A stretch of 64,000 nt of DNA, from contig JAVXUO010000643.1 of the NCBI GenBank assembly GCA_033065855.1, positions 106,908 through 170,907 of the forward strand, given 5' to 3'. This document shows positions 46,937 through 60,332 of this stretch, piece after piece. This stretch comes from Escallonia rubra (Eukaryota; Streptophyta; Magnoliopsida; Escalloniales; Escalloniaceae). Positions within the stretch are counted from its first letter, which is position 1, and each line of letters begins with the position of its first letter. Below the pieces are notes generated by a model, which saw nothing but the letters and a program-made list of their open reading frames with translations, did not search any database and had not been told where the DNA came from. A program made the translations under genes and the position numbers.

Positions 46937-48177
46937 TGTTAACCCTACGGTTATTTAACCTAGGATTATATTTGATTTTGCTGATAACTAACATTGATGA
47001 TTATGCTGTCTAACATGCATTGAGTTGATGAAGCAATAGGAACAATCTCATACTCATGCAAACGGATTATTAGACGAGCAACACGGTCAAAGACTCTCAA
47101 CGGAACGCATCAAAGAGAAAATTCTTCGATTGAAGTTTTCATGCTTTTATTTCCGTCTTTGTAAACTAGACATAGAGAGATGATCGTTACGATGACTGTA
47201 TACCTAGAACTTGCCCATAGGTTTCCCTTGCATGCATAAAAGTTTTTCATGCTTTAAAAATAAGGAAACTGCATTTTCAGGAATGCAGTCGACTGCAAGT
47301 TGGGCAGTGAGGTATTACAGTCGACTGCATTGGAATGCAGTCGACTGCAATACTTCCAGTAGCCTATTACAGTCGACTGCATTGCATTGCAGTCGACTGC
47401 AAGTTAGAAATTTGAATTTCCAACGGTTACTTTTGGGAATACATTGCCGTCGACTGCATTTACCGTTTGACGCATTTAATGCCCCGCCTAACCCCAAACG
47501 GTCATATTTATTCCCACCTCTATAAATACTCTTCTTGGGCATAGTTTTCATTCATCAATTGCATTCAAAGCTCTCTTATCTTTCATATTCTCAAAGATCA
47601 AAACAATTGTTCAAATCTCTCTTGTTTTCATTGATTTCTCATCCTTTTCAAGAGAGCATTTATTGTGAGCTTACATTAGAGAGAGATACACTTTCATAAG
47701 TCATCATACACTCATCTCTCTTATTCTAGTACTTCAACTTGTACTCATCTACTTATTGAGATTGAAATCTTGTACACATTTCTTCATTGAAAGGTTCTTG
47801 TATCAAAGCTTGGGGTTGTCAAGCTTTGGAGCTTTGGGTTTGTCAAAGCTTGTTCTTGATGTGGTCATAGCATCAAGGGATTGTAAGAGGTTCGATCTTG
47901 ACCCGTAAGGAAAATCATACTAGTGGATTCTAGGGCCTTTCAAGGGACTTCCTTGAAGGGGTGGACGTAGGCTTGTGGGTATAACAAGCCGAACCATTTA
48001 ATTCTCCTTGTCAAGTATCTCTAAACCTTTCTCTCTTTACTTCATCGTTTTATATTTGTGTTGAGATTGATTGTTTGTTTATTTGAGTTATTGAGATTGA
48101 GGTTAGTTCGTTGTTAATTTTTAAAGTAGTCTTAAAACCCTATTCACCCCCCCTCTAGGGTTATTTTATTGGTTTCA
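46937..48177 (+). mobile_element. Solo LTR of the copia family
   Basis: TGTTAACCCTACGGTT (46937) to ...GGTTTCA (48177) is 1241 bp. It is framed by the perfect 5-bp duplication taagg at 46932-46936 and 48178-48182. It matches the LTR at 5900-7178 in opposite orientation, including the cagtcgactg palindromes (about 47285-47455; five exact and one variant). There is no PBS, PPT or coding sequence beside it, so it is a solo LTR. Confidence 0.93.
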
Positions 48178-48184
48178 TAAGGTT

Positions 48185-49739
48185 TGTTTTAATTCTAGGT
48201 CTTAGGCCTAGTAAAAAATAACGAGCTTAATTTATTTAGTCCAATCCAGTTTTGTCCAGTCCAGTCCAGTCTGAGTCCAATCCCGTCAGAAGATTATGCT
48301 TGCTTAGATAGTTCCGAAATATCTTGAGATTGATTCATGATGCAAGCAAATGTCCTTGATTTAGATGAAAATGGAAAATTACTTCCCAAAATATGGTTGT
48401 GGTGCACCACCTCGAAGAAAATCCGAAAAGGTTTTTTAGGAGTCGTCATCTTATTTAATTTGAAGAAAAGGGAAAATAAGAAAAACCCTAAAATATGACT
48501 CAAAGTGTCCAAAATGACAACTAGCCTATCGAAACTGGGAGAGGGGTCCGCGAACTAAGTTACGCAACGGGAAGGTGCTAGGCACCCGCCACGCCCTTTT
48601 GGTCTCTACTTCGTTTTTAATAAATTTTTGGCCTAAAGAACACGTAGCATGTAAAATACAACAAGACTCACCCTAAGCTAATTTGTATTATTCTTTGGCT
48701 TGAACTTGACAACAGGGGTCAAGTGGCTTATGTATCCGATCAGACTAATTGAAATGAAAACCACCGTAGTTTGACACCGGTCCTCCGGAAATTAGTCTAC
48801 AATTCGAGACTTAGACTTAAACAAAGAAAATGGAAATACTTCTTTTTGTAGTTTTGAAATGAAATGTGACTACGGGGAAGAGATGACAATGTATATGATT
48901 TCTACCCTAAGAAAGCTGGTAAAGATTACCTCGCGACGTAACTTGCCTTGACGACTCGGGGATACTCTCCGTTGGATCCATGATGAAAAGAAAAAAAATT
49001 ACATTTTTAGAGTGATTTGAATAGCTAAGATTCTTGAGAGAGGTTAGACGTCACTTCACAATGAAATGTATGCAAGCTCTAAAGAGAACAAGCTTCGGGA
49101 CTCACTAGAGATCGGCCGGCCCTTGAAAATGATGGCTAAGGCCCCTTTTTATAGTACTCAGGGTCACAGAATCTGATAAGATTGACAATATCAATCTGCA
49201 TGGTTGGAGATAAGTCAGAATAAGTGATTAAATCGCTGATTGACAAAAGTCAATAACTGGCCAGTTAGTTGAAAACCGGCATGTTCACCCCATTTATTAA
49301 ATTTGTTTTTTGAATTTCGGGACTATCTGACCCTAATTTCGAAAATTATCTATGAAATGACAAATGGGATGTTTCAAATCCGGGATAAGTCATTTCTTAA
49401 CCAACAAATAGATTAATTAGATTTTTATATTAAGGGTAAATCATGGATTATTTTTCCAAATCATCTAGGCAAATTACATCATTAAAGATAATCTAGACCA
49501 TGGACCGGACTTGACCTAAATGGAATGGACTAATGCACTGGACATGCAATAGATTGGACTGGACTATTCAACTGAACTGGATTAGACCAATTAATTGGAC
49601 TAGATTAATTTAATAAATCTGGACTGCATGAATTAACGAAATTACATTACTAAGCCCAAACTGAATAATGCCTTTTAATAAATAATAAAGCCCATTATTT
49701 ATCTATTTAAAATGCCTACAAAAAGTGAGGTATCTACAG
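48185..49739 (-). repeat. LTR of a Tat-like Ty3/gypsy element (left edge approximate)
   Basis: On the minus strand the block starts at 49739 with TGTAGATACCTCACTTTTTG, a start I associate with Tat/Ogre-group LTRs. Just before it lies a purine-rich segment (CCGGAGGGGCTC) that suits a PPT, making this a 3' LTR in minus orientation. The inner palindrome ggtgctaggcacc (48575-48587) also recurs in such LTRs. The far edge, near tgttttaattc at 48185, is a guess; it abuts the solo copia LTR's duplication. No second LTR of this family is in the window. Confidence 0.55.
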
Positions 49740-50009
49740 AGCCCCTCCGGGATGGAGTGCGCTTGCTGGTGAACATCACCGAAAAAGAAGGACAACACAT
49801 TTTTGTAGAAAAAACATGAAAAAAACCACATGACTCAAAGATAGACCCAAAGACTCACATAGATATGGGGTTGGACCTTCATAGGCTTCCTACATATCTT
49901 CCAAGGAGGAATCAGACCAAATTAGTTCAATGAAATACCGATATTGTCGAAGTCGGAGCCAACAGTAACAATGATTAGTTGTCGAACAATACTTAGGAAA
50001 GAATTTTTT

Positions 50010-50420
50010 TCTGTTACCAGAGCCACCAAATCGATTTGAATGGTCGACAGACAAAACTCATGTCTAGATACCACAGCCCTCAAATCAATTTGAAAGGTTC
50101 GATGGATGACCTAACAAAGATAATTTTTGTTGTTACCAGAGCCATCAAATTGATTTGAACGGTCGACAACAAAAATTATGTCTAGATACCGGAGCCCCCA
50201 AATCGATTTGAAAGGGTCGTCGAGACATGTAAAAGAATCTTGTATGTTATTGGAGCCCCCGAATCGATTCAAAAGGGTCTATGGACAAGATGAAAAGGAT
50301 TCTGACCATTATCGGAGCCCTCAATAAATTTGAAAGGATCGACGGACAAACTGGAAAGAATTCTAAATGTTACCGGAGCCCCCAAATCAATTTGAAATGG
50401 TCGACGAACAAAGTGAGAGT
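50010..50420. repeat. Roughly 60-bp tandem repeat next to the Tat-like LTR
   Basis: At least seven diverged units share a core of the type ccagagcccccaaatcgatt followed by tgaaagggtcga. They lie between the LTR and the antisense frame, where Tat-group elements often carry tandem repeats in their 3' untranslated region. Confidence 0.85.
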
Positions 50421-50799
50421 TTGATTGGTAGTCAGAGTTGGAAAGGTCATAAAGACAATTGATTGTTGGACATGAAAGAGTCAATTTGCTTCATGAGGAG
50501 ATGCTATTGCAACTGGTAACAAACACGGAATCATGCATTACCTTATACCGTATAAGAGCTGTTGGACAGAACGATAGATAAAAAGATCTAGGTCATGAAC
50601 CACCCAGGGCTTAGATGTCGGACATGCATAGCAGGCATGCAAGCATACAAATATAGGATAATAGTGCCTTTGGGCGAATGAACATATATCATGTGACAAT
50701 ATAGGCAGGCAATGGCAAACGCAAATTTATACTGATGGTGTCAATATTCGAAGCACATAAGCACACTAGCGCGCTCGCGCACGCCCACACATACATAAG

Positions 50800-51010
50800 G
50801 TCAAAAATCGGTTGGTTAGAACTGTTGAGAGATTTGAAAATTTCAAAATTTAAGTCAAAAATTGGCCGGTTAGTCAGCAGGTTTTGAGAATTTTTGAAAT
50901 TTCGGCAAGAAAATCGGCCAGTTAATCAGAGACTTTTGAATTTTTAAAATTTGAAGAGTAAAAAATCGGCCGGTTTGTTAGAAACTTTGACCGACCTAAA
51001 TGACAAAACC
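50800..51010. repeat. Irregular cggccggtt repeats upstream of the mobile-domain frame
   Basis: The motif aaaatcggccggttagtc, or close variants, recurs at about 50808, 50857, 50911, 50966 and 51007, with A/T-rich spacers of about 40-55 bp. A similar series occurs at 63075-63290, in front of the next plus-strand frame. Confidence 0.7.
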
Positions 51011-51189
51011 GGCCGGTTTTGCCACCCAGTTTTGTGTGTGATTTTAGGATCTTTTTCAAAACACTTCCAATTCAATCCCATTCCAATCTCTCTCAAATTT
51101 CTTCTTTCTAGGATTCCTAGGTCGTTTATCCTAGCCCTCATCTCACTCCTAACTTATAAATACAACCAATTCCTTTTTTATATCTCTCA

Positions 51190-53640
51190 ATTTTGCATAA
51201 ACATGGAGGATTATATGCGACTCGCAAAGGGTACGAAGGAGGACCCCAAATTGAAAAAATCAGTCGATGTCAACCGAAGAACAAAGCCGATGATTGTTCA
51301 CTACTCACTCCAGAGCAAGGCGCTCACCTCACCGCACTTTACTTTGTGGGGGAGGTATTTTTCACCTTAACTTTTCTTCTAGACACACTTTTTCACCTTG
51401 CTTCATACACACATCATGCGTAGGCACGGTAGGTCCCACACATTAGGTTTTTCACGCAATTCTTTCATGAACTGGACGTTTCTTAGCTTTCTCTCTTTAT
51501 TTTGCGAATTTGTAGCCCCTCCCCATGAATATGCGATGTAGGGGCTCCCCTAATCTTGTGAGATATTGGTGGGCAAAAATCTGTCCTCATTTAAGAATAA
51601 AGTGACTACTATGGGTTTTCGCCCCTTCCTAGTTACATGCTTTCACCGGGAGCAAGAAACATCTCTTGTGCATTGCCGAGCGTTGGTGGGATTCCACTAA
51701 TACCTTCCACATGCCATTTAGGGAGGCCACGATCACCCTGTTGGATTTTACAAGCATCACTGGCGTTTGTTGTTGAGGGCGGCTTGTACCTTGGGCCCAT
51801 GATCTCGATAAGGATCATGATCTTGTGGTCTGCTTGCTTGGTCACAAACCATCCTTCAAGAAGGGTGTTTCGATACTCTTGGGTTCTGTCTGAAATCACT
51901 ACGAGCACATGAATCTGGAAGGAGTGGAGCCCGTGCTGATCGATCTGTTTATTCTAGGATTCTCGCTTTACACTCTAGAGGAAACCCTATTTAGCAACAA
52001 AGACGACTCCGCTTAGCTGTGGTGCCTTCGGGCACTTGAGGGGATTTAGGAGACTGGGAGTATGATTGGGTACTCCAGCTCTGGCTTATTTATACCGATC
52101 GATGGGTGCTAAGTCCCGAAGGCAGTCGCTTAGCTTCATGGGATTTTATTAGATCTGGGAGGTATATCCGAAGCTTTTGGATTATTCTTTAATAATTCTA
52201 ATGCTTATTCTAGACATATACTCAAATGTACCATGTTTCCTCTCACATAGTTGGGCTTTTGAGGTTCTAGGTTCTCGCGCCCCTCATCTGGTGGAGGCGG
52301 CTCATGCTATGACTACACCGTCGATGACCCGATAGAATTTTAGAGACGAACATGCTAGGTTCTCGGAGTTTATGCATCGAGATAGTTTCAACAGCTACCA
52401 GTTCATGTAATTTTTTTTTCTAAGTGTGCTTATCAACTTATCACATTTGTCTTTTCTCAATTCAAGAATCTCTGTCTCGGTGGTGGCACAAGGTGGGAGA
52501 CTATGCTGAGTAGTTAGGCCGTACTCAATGCCAAGTACTATTGGTGAGACCCTCGCAAGAAGAGTTCTACGTATGGGATAGGTTATTTCCTCAGCATCTT
52601 CTAGAGGGCATAGGCTTCAGGATGCTAGTGGCTCATCCCGAGGAGATGTACTGCACGACGGAGTTAGAGCGAGGGCTGAAATAGACTTTGGTCAGGAGGA
52701 TCCCAGTGTCGTCCTTATAGTGGCCGAACGATCTTTGGACATATGAGGCGTTCATGCGAGAGATTTGGAGCCTTCTATGAACTGGGAACTGCAAAAGAAA
52801 ATTCTCTAGAAAAGGCGGCCCGCGATAAGAAGGGAAAGAGGAAGAAAGAAGACGATACGGGTAGGGTCTTCCATTCCCTTAATGGACGGTGCAATACTAG
52901 CCCAAAGGAAAACCCCCTGAGTATGAGCCTATCCCGTGACCGGAGAGAGACTCTGAGGTCTTTGGCCTCAAAGAATTGGCTCAAATCCATACGATAATCT
53001 TTAGACTCGATCTTATTTCATCCTTCATGTTATGCATGCAAAGTCTTGATTTGGTGATTTTTCTTCATGTGGGACCCATGTTCCCTACTCCGAGACCCTT
53101 ACAGGATGATACACAATCTTAAGGCATGGTCACCAGTTACAGCGACACGCTCTCTGTGTACGGCCCTCAGGAGGAGATGCCTACTCTCACTCCCTTGGTG
53201 CCACCTTCGGGATATGGATCGAGTGGCCAGCCAAGCTCGGCGGAGCCCCCAGCCCTTGCTGTCGTTGCTACTGGTACCCTTAGGGCAACACCAGTCGTTC
53301 CTAAAGGCAAGCGTGTGAAGAGTATCGTGGTAAACTGGCCTTGGACTAGGGAGTCTCTAAAGCCTAGACCACCACCGTCTAAGGGAAATGAAGTTGTTAT
53401 CGGTAGCAAAATGAAGGTTCCATCTCCTCCGTCGAAGAGGCCAATGTGAAAGTCATCCAAGCTGCTGAGAAAGAGGACTATGCATGGGGTGAGGAGGAGG
53501 AAACGAAGGAAGATGAAGCCGAACCAGAGGCTGAGAAGTAGCCCTGCGAGGAAATCTAGGAGGAAGTCCAGGAGGCCTCAGAGTCCAGCCACGAGGAGTT
53601 GCCCATTGTCTGGAAATCCTGGAGGAAGCCTTGAAGACAA
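51190..53640 (+). pseudogene. Plant mobile domain (PMD) frame, antisense to the Tat-like element
   Basis: Plus-strand frames give a decayed plant mobile domain protein. IAERWWDSTNTFHMPF, then REATITLLDFTSITG lie at 51669-51770. After a stop come GVSILLGS, EGVEPVLIDLFILGFSLYTL, LAYLYRSMGAKSRR (about 52090), RAPHLVEAAHAMTTPS (about 52280) and WDRLFPQHLLEGIGF (about 52575). Acidic and basic tracts follow (53320-53600). Several stops and frame changes show it is inactive. The PMD is found in MAIN-type plant proteins and in transposons, including antisense frames of Tat-group elements. The surrounding element is on the minus strand, so this looks like such an antisense frame. Confidence 0.65.
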
Positions 53641-53992
53641 CTGCTGCTGTTAGCTCCTAGGTCTAGAGTTAGGCCTAGCTATTAGAACTTTGGTTAGAGT
53701 CCTTTAGGGACTAAATATTTGATTGGATGTACTTAAACAATTACTTTTCCGTATTTTTAGTCAATGACTATCCTATTCATTCCTATGTTAATGTATATTA
53801 CAAGTATATGCTTACACACATGCATTGAAAGAAGGAGAATGGGACTGGAATGAATGAGAACTGAAGTTTGAGAATTTGAGAATTGAGAATTGAGGTTTGA
53901 CAGGTAAAGGATTTGACCCAAAAGTAGGCAAACCCTGTAAAATTTTGACAAAGATCGACTAATCGAGTGGTTAGTCAGTCAGTGACCAAAAA

Positions 53993-56079
53993 TGTAACGC
54001 CCCAACTTAAGGTTAACTCAACCCGGCTGGAGCATTACGACACATCAGCTAATCACATCAAACTGATAATACAACTCATTCTAACTCACTTGGTAATCAA
54101 ACCATATTATACAAAATTAAAGAGTTTACTGTTACAAAACACACCTAGTAAGCTCTCTGCCAGATCTCAAAGTTGACATACTGTACTACGTAAGTACAAC
54201 TTAATTCACAAATGTACAAGTGACCCCTTGCCCGTCTTCTCACTGTGCCTCACACCTTCTCCTTGCCTTTTGAGGGACCGGCTCCTTGATCTAAAATGTT
54301 ATTATGGGTAAAAACCCGTCAGCCCACTGGCTCAATAAGATAATCAAAGACATTTAATGTAACTTTCAACTCAAGAATACTGATAATGCATGCTATTGCA
54401 ATTCAATCACATTAAGCAGTTCTACATGTGCACATAACACATATCAAATGTTCACACTTAGTTGAGCATTACAAGAGTTTACCATTCCCGAATTCAGTCC
54501 CATCAATAGACCACCCTTATGTCACCACACCCGGGATATAAGATCACAACCTTTGCCTCGGCCAAAGGCAAAGTAACCGAAAACAAATGGACACCGATAC
54601 TGCCTCGGGTAGCAGTCGGAGATACAATTGTTCGGCTCATACGGTGCACCGCTACTCAAACACAAACAAATCAACCCCCAATCATTTGAACGGGGTAACA
54701 TAATAATCATCAACAGTATATCAACCATCCCTTTCAATGAAAGGATGTAACATGCTCATGTGCAAGAAAATATATCATTTCATACATAGCTATCAAATAT
54801 TTAGTCACTTTCATCACGTAACGTCATCTTCATAACATCTTGGACATGTAACATAATCATTTATATTCAGCAAATTAGTTCAATTATAGGACATAACAAA
54901 CATGTCCAAAACCATATTCTAACCATGTCTAGTTTGACATAAATCCACAATTCACACATACCATAACCTATTTCACGTCTTCCATAACCTCCAATATGTT
55001 AAACATGAATAGATTCACTTACTAACAAGTCTCTAACAAGTATTTAAATGTTTGACAAATGATTCATACTAAAAGAGTTACGCTAACATAGCATATATCC
55101 ATATTCATGTCTTAAAAGTCCATTAAAAAGCTTTAACTATCTTACCTTAAAGAAGAGATGAAAGACCCAATTTTCAGATTTGAAACACCTTTAAAATACT
55201 CCTCAAAACACGTTCAAAACACTGTTTGAAGCTCATAGGAACTTTCCAAATCAACTGTTTGAGGTTCCTTTTAAAAAACAAGCCTTAATTCTAGATTTTG
55301 GGAGGTTTTTTGGTTGCTTTTCTTGCACTTTTCTCTAAAAACGAGGTAAGAGAATTTAAGCAGGTCAATTGGGTCTTTTATATCAAGTTAGAAGCAAGTA
55401 GGAGGTGTCAAGTGAAGGTGAAGAGGTGGAAAAGTCAAGCACGACGAGACTTTAAGCACGAGGTGGCAAGACACGATTGTGCCACCTAGCAAGCACGACA
55501 AGGCTCAAGGCACATGGTGGCAAGACACAGTTGTGCCACCTAGCAAGCACGACAAGGCTCAAAGCACGAGGTGGCAAGACACAGTTGTGCCACCTGGCAA
55601 GCATGACAAGGCTGGAAGCATGAGGTGGCAAGACACGATTGTGCCACCTAGTAAGCACGACAATGCTAACCAAAGTACGACAAGGCTCAAAGCACGACGT
55701 GTCACAATACTATGTTGACACGTCACAAGCACGAGGTGGCATAATTCTTTGCCAAAAGCAAAACAATTCACAGGCAGTCCGGTCAACAACCGTTTACTCC
55801 CAGCTAAAGGTTTCACCATTTTTCGTTTCCAACTCTTCTCAAAATATCTTTGGTCATTCCAAGTGATCATTTAAAGTTTCTAAACATTAAATACTCTTTT
55901 CCATTTCTAGCACTTCGTGCACCTTTTTAGAAAATTTACTCAATTCAAGGTGTCTAACATTTAAACATACATTCAAATATGTTATCATGCATAGTTTATC
56001 ATAACCATTTTCACAAAAGTGGTTTATCTAATCATACTTAAATATGTAATCAAACCATATAAAATGTTGGGTTCTCACA
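53993..56079 (-). repeat. 3' LTR of the chromovirus
   Basis: This 2087-bp block aligns to 61044-63051. It has an extra tttgagggaccggctcc-like segment near 54262 and a longer tandem array at 55430-55720. Confidence 0.95.
55430..55720. repeat. Hairpin-forming tandem repeat in the 3' LTR
   Basis: About four units of some 58 bp contain aggtggcaagacac, then gttgtgccacct, then agcaagcacgacaaggctc. Within each unit aggtggca and tgccacct are complementary and can form a hairpin. The equivalent array in the other LTR (62440-62700) has fewer, rearranged units. Confidence 0.88.
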
Positions 56080-56092
56080 CCCTTCACTCCTT
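56080..56092 (-). promoter_or_regulatory. Chromovirus polypurine tract
   Basis: On the minus strand AAGGAGTGAAGGG lies immediately before the 3' LTR start TGTGAGAACC, just after the pol stop codon. Confidence 0.8.
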
Positions 56093-56113
56093 AAAAGAAT
56101 TTGGTCCCCAAAT

Positions 56114-59100
56114 TCATAACTTAAACTTACCAAATAGATACGGATAATCTCTCCGCATATCCTCCTCTTTTTCCCACGTGGCTTCCTCCACTTCATGATT
56201 TTGCCACAAAACTTTAACCAACGAAATGCTTTTATTCCTCAAAACTTTCACATCAAAAGCTAAAATCTGCACCGGCAACTCTTCATATGACAAATCTGTT
56301 TGGACTGATATCGGCTCAGGGCTTATCACATGAGATGGGTCAGGGTTATACTTTCGTAGCATAGAAACATGGAACACATCATGTACTCCTTCCAAAGATA
56401 CAGGTAAGGCAACTCTGTATGCCAAATTTCCAACACGATCCAATATTTCATAAGGGCCAATATATCTTGGTGACAACTTGCCTTTCTTTCCAAATCGCTT
56501 TATACCTTTGAATGGCGACACCTTAAGAAATACAAAATCTCCCACTGAAAATTCTAATTCTCTTCGTCTGTTATCAGCATAACTTTTCTGTCGGCTTTGA
56601 GCAGTCAAAATCTTTTGCCGAATTTGCTGAATCTTTTCAGTGGTCTCTTGAACTATCTGTGGCCCAATTAAACTCCTTTCTCCAACTTCACTCCAACAAA
56701 TTGGGGAGCGACACTTTCGTCCATATAGGACTTCATATGGTGCCATACCGATACTAGCATGATAACTATTATTATAAGCAAATTCAATCAATGCTAGATG
56801 TTGATCCCAACTTCCTTTGAAATCTATCACACATGCACGAAGCATATCCTCCAATGTTTGAATAGTTCTCTCAGATTGTCCATCAGTCTGAGGATGAAAT
56901 GATGTGCTAAATCTCAAATTTGTACCCAATGCACCTTGCAAACTCTTCCAGAAATGAGATGTAAATCTTGGATCTCTATCACTTACAATACTTACTGGTA
57001 TCCCATGCAATCGAACTATTTCTTGTACATACACTCGGGCTAATTTATCCAATGAGTACGTCTTAAGTACAGGTAGGAAATGAGCAGATTTTGTCAATCT
57101 ATCCATAATCACCCATACTGAATCATGCCCATCACGGGTCCTTGGTAATCCTGTAACAAAATCCATTGTTATATGGTCCCACTTCCATTCGGGTACCGGT
57201 AATGGTTCCAATCGACCCGCCGGTCTTTGGTGTTCGGCTTTCACTTGTTGACATACAATACATCTTGAAACAAAGTCAGCTATTTCTCGTTTCATGTTAT
57301 TCCACCAATAATTACATTTCAAATCTCGATACATCTTTGTTCCACCTGGGTGCACTGTATACTTTGACTTATGGGCCTCTTTCAGTATTTCTCCTTTCAA
57401 CTCTTCATTGTTAGGCACAACTATCCTGTCTTTATACCGTAAGACACCATCAATATCCATAGAAAACTCGGGTTTAAAGGTTCCATCTTTATCCTTCACT
57501 TCTATCTGCAACTCCAAATTCCTTTCTTGTTCCTCCTGGATTCTCTGTAATAACACTGGTTTCACTTGTAAATTTGCAAGAATAATTCCTGACTCAGTAA
57601 CAGATAACTCCCATGAACAAGCTTGCTCAATCAACTTCCACTCTTTCACCATTAAGCTAGCAACTTGTACTTTCCTACTTAGTGCATCTGCAACAACATT
57701 GGCTTTACCTGGGTGATACTGAATCGTACAATGATAATCATTGAGTACTTCCATCCACCTTCTCTGTCTCATATTCAAATCTTGCTGAGAAAATAGGTAT
57801 TTCAAACTCTTATGATCAGTAAAAATCTCAAACTCAGCACCATACAGATAATGCCTCCACTTATGCAATGCAAACATAATCGCTGCTAACTCAAGATCAT
57901 GTGTTGGATAATTTTGTTCATATGGTTTCAGCTTTCTTGAAGCATAAGCCACAACTTTGCCATCTTGCATCAAAACACAGCCTAATCCTTCCTTTGAAGC
58001 ATCGCTGTACACCACAAAATTCTTAGTTCCACTAGGCAAAGTCAAAATTGGAGCTGTAGTTAATCTCGTTTTTAACTCCTGAAAACTCGCCTCACACATA
58101 TCGGTCCACTGATATGCCACTTCCTTCCGAGTCAATGTGGACAATGGTGCAGCTATCCTTGAAAAATCTTGTACAAATCGACGATAATATCCCGCCAATC
58201 CCAAGAAACTTCTAACTTCTGCTACATTCTTTGGCACTTGCCAATTCAAAACAGCTTCTATTTTAGACGGGTCAACAGTCACCCCTGCTTCAGACACTAT
58301 ATGACCTAAGAAGGCCACTTGCTTTAACCAAAATTCGCATTTGTTAAACTTAGCATACAATTTCTTATCCCATAGCACTTGGAGTACAATCCTCAAGTGA
58401 CGCTCATGCTCCTCTGTACTTTTTGAATAGACCAAAATATCATCGATAAAAACTACTACAAATTGATCTAAAAACTCCTTAAAAATTCGATGCATTAAGT
58501 CCATGAAGGCTGCAGGAGCATTCGTCAATCCAAACGGCATGACAACAAATTCGTAATGTCCATATCTTGTACGGAATGCCGTCTTTGGAATATCTTCCCC
58601 TCTTATCCTCAATTGATGGTATCCAGATCTCAAGTCCAACTTAGAAAATACCATTGCCCCTTGTAACTGATCAAACAAATCATCTATGTGCGGTAGTGGA
58701 TACTTATTTTTTATTGTTACTCTATTCAACTGCCGATAATCCATGCACAACCTCATTGTACCATCTTTCTTTTTAACAAATAAAACTGGGGCTCCCCATG
58801 GTGATACACTAGGTCGAATAAACCCCTTATCCAGTAATTCTTGTAACTGTGACTTCAACTCCCTCAATTCAGCTGGAGCCATCCTATACGGCGCTTTTGA
58901 AATTGGGGCTGTTCCCGGCAACAATTCTATCACAAATTCCATTTCACGCTCAACCGGTAATGTTGTGACATCCTCAGGAAATACATCCACAAATTCATTT
59001 ACTACATGTATATCTTCTATTTTAACATTTTCTTTCTGCTTATCCACCATATAAGCTAAATATCCCATACAACCTCTAGAGAGTAATTTCTCTGCTCGAA

Positions 59101-60301
59101 TAGCTGAAATAATATTCATATCCCCATCCTTTCTACCTTGGAACTTACATAATTCTCCATCAAATTTAGTAAATGTCACGACCTTATGAAAACAATCTAG
59201 TGATACCCGATTAGATGACAACCAATTCATCCCCAACAATACATCAAATCCTCTTATAGGCAAAAAAATCAAGTCAGCATATACCGTATGCTCACCCATA
59301 ATCATTGCACAAGATTTATATATCAGACTAACTAGAGTACTTTCTCCTAGAGGAGTGCTAACATCCAACACATATGGTAGCAACTCAGGTTCTTGGGGTA
59401 ACATGGGCACCATATATGATGAAATGAATGAATGGGTAGAACCAGGATCAAATAGTACTCTAGCAACACATTGGAAAATGGTGAGTGTACCTTCAATAAC
59501 TCCGCTAGTATCTCGGACCTCATGAGATTCCAATGCATATGCTCGTCCTTGCACTCTTGGCCTCTCAGCATTCCCTTGCAGATTGCCTCTACCTTGGTTA
59601 TCTCGAGGCATAATTTGATTTCCAGAATAAGGGCAATTTTTCCCAATATGTCCAGGCTGAGCACACCTGATACATAAACCCATCTTTCTGCGACATTCAT
59701 TCTCTGTATGTCCAGTCCAATTACAATACGTACATCGCTCTCCAATTCTTGCCTGCTTTGATGGTTGCGTGCTTGATATCTCAGTCTGATTTTTCCTTTT
59801 ATGATTGTCACCTGGGGATGATGCTGCAAAGCTAGCTTGACTACCAGTATAACCACTCATTTGATTACCTCGACCTCTTCCCTGACCATTTCCATAGAAA
59901 TTATGATTTCTTCCTTGTAAAGCCCTTTGAAAATTTCCCTGCCAAGTATTCCCTCGGCCCCTTCCACCAGGGTTCACATTCCCACTATTACGGTTTCCCT
60001 GTCCACCGTATGACGGTGCTCTAAATGGTTCTGTGTCAACATTCTTTTGCTCTTCCAAATCATTCTCAATAGCCAATGCTCTATCAACAACTGCCATATA
60101 AGTTTGTAACTGCAAAGGGATCAACTTATCCCGAAGATCCTTATTCAGACCTTTAACAAACTTTCTTACTTTTCTTTCTTCGGTATCTACGAGATGCGGA
60201 CAAAATCTGGCTAAATCAGTAAACTGTGATTCGTAAACTGATACCGACATATTTCGCTGTTCAAACTTTATAAAATTTACTTCTCTCCTCTCTTGGGTCA
60301 C
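56114..60301 (-). CDS. Chromovirus gag-pol polyprotein, 1395-codon open frame (5' end frameshifted)
   Basis: The frame encodes, in order: the second half of Gag (about 1-90); zinc knuckles [14 protein letters not shown] (190-203) and [14 protein letters not shown] (210-223); a protease with DPGST (285-289); reverse transcriptase (about 480-660) with the FIDD catalytic motif at 618-621; and RNase H (about 760-880, YSDAS start and TDHKSL). Integrase follows, with an HHCC finger (H977, H984, C1014, C1017) and DDE residues D1047, D1108 and E1144. The end is a chromodomain-like tail ([16 protein letters not shown]). All expected catalytic residues are visible and no stop interrupts the frame. The protease has Asp-Pro-Gly where Asp-Ser/Thr-Gly is more usual. 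The first methionine at 60301 is internal to Gag; the true start is upstream, beyond a frameshift near 60340. Confidence 0.93.
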   Translation of the reverse strand: MTQERREVNFIKFEQRNMSVSVYESQFTDLARFCPHLVDTEERKVRKFVKGLNKDLRDKLIPLQLQTYMAVVDRALAIENDLEEQKNVDTEPFRAPSYGGQGNRNSGNVNPGGRGRGNTWQGNFQRALQGRNHNFYGNGQGRGRGNQMSGYTGSQASFAASSPGDNHKRKNQTEISSTQPSKQARIGERCTYCNWTGHTENECRRKMGLCIRCAQPGHIGKNCPYSGNQIMPRDNQGRGNLQGNAERPRVQGRAYALESHEVRDTSGVIEGTLTIFQCVARVLFDPGSTHSFISSYMVPMLPQEPELLPYVLDVSTPLGESTLVSLIYKSCAMIMGEHTVYADLIFLPIRGFDVLLGMNWLSSNRVSLDCFHKVVTFTKFDGELCKFQGRKDGDMNIISAIRAEKLLSRGCMGYLAYMVDKQKENVKIEDIHVVNEFVDVFPEDVTTLPVEREMEFVIELLPGTAPISKAPYRMAPAELRELKSQLQELLDKGFIRPSVSPWGAPVLFVKKKDGTMRLCMDYRQLNRVTIKNKYPLPHIDDLFDQLQGAMVFSKLDLRSGYHQLRIRGEDIPKTAFRTRYGHYEFVVMPFGLTNAPAAFMDLMHRIFKEFLDQFVVVFIDDILVYSKSTEEHERHLRIVLQVLWDKKLYAKFNKCEFWLKQVAFLGHIVSEAGVTVDPSKIEAVLNWQVPKNVAEVRSFLGLAGYYRRFVQDFSRIAAPLSTLTRKEVAYQWTDMCEASFQELKTRLTTAPILTLPSGTKNFVVYSDASKEGLGCVLMQDGKVVAYASRKLKPYEQNYPTHDLELAAIMFALHKWRHYLYGAEFEIFTDHKSLKYLFSQQDLNMRQRRWMEVLNDYHCTIQYHPGKANVVADALSRKVQVASLMVKEWKLIEQACSWELSVTESGIILANLQVKPVLLQRIQEEQERNLELQIEVKDKDGTFKPEFSMDIDGVLRYKDRIVVPNNEELKGEILKEAHKSKYTVHPGGTKMYRDLKCNYWWNNMKREIADFVSRCIVCQQVKAEHQRPAGRLEPLPVPEWKWDHITMDFVTGLPRTRDGHDSVWVIMDRLTKSAHFLPVLKTYSLDKLARVYVQEIVRLHGIPVSIVSDRDPRFTSHFWKSLQGALGTNLRFSTSFHPQTDGQSERTIQTLEDMLRACVIDFKGSWDQHLALIEFAYNNSYHASIGMAPYEVLYGRKCRSPICWSEVGERSLIGPQIVQETTEKIQQIRQKILTAQSRQKSYADNRRRELEFSVGDFVFLKVSPFKGIKRFGKKGKLSPRYIGPYEILDRVGNLAYRVALPVSLEGVHDVFHVSMLRKYNPDPSHVISPEPISVQTDLSYEELPVQILAFDVKVLRNKSISLVKVLWQNHEVEEATWEKEEDMRRDYPYLFGKFKL

Positions 60302-60332
60302 CGCTGGAACATACTTATTAGTGAACTCCCTT

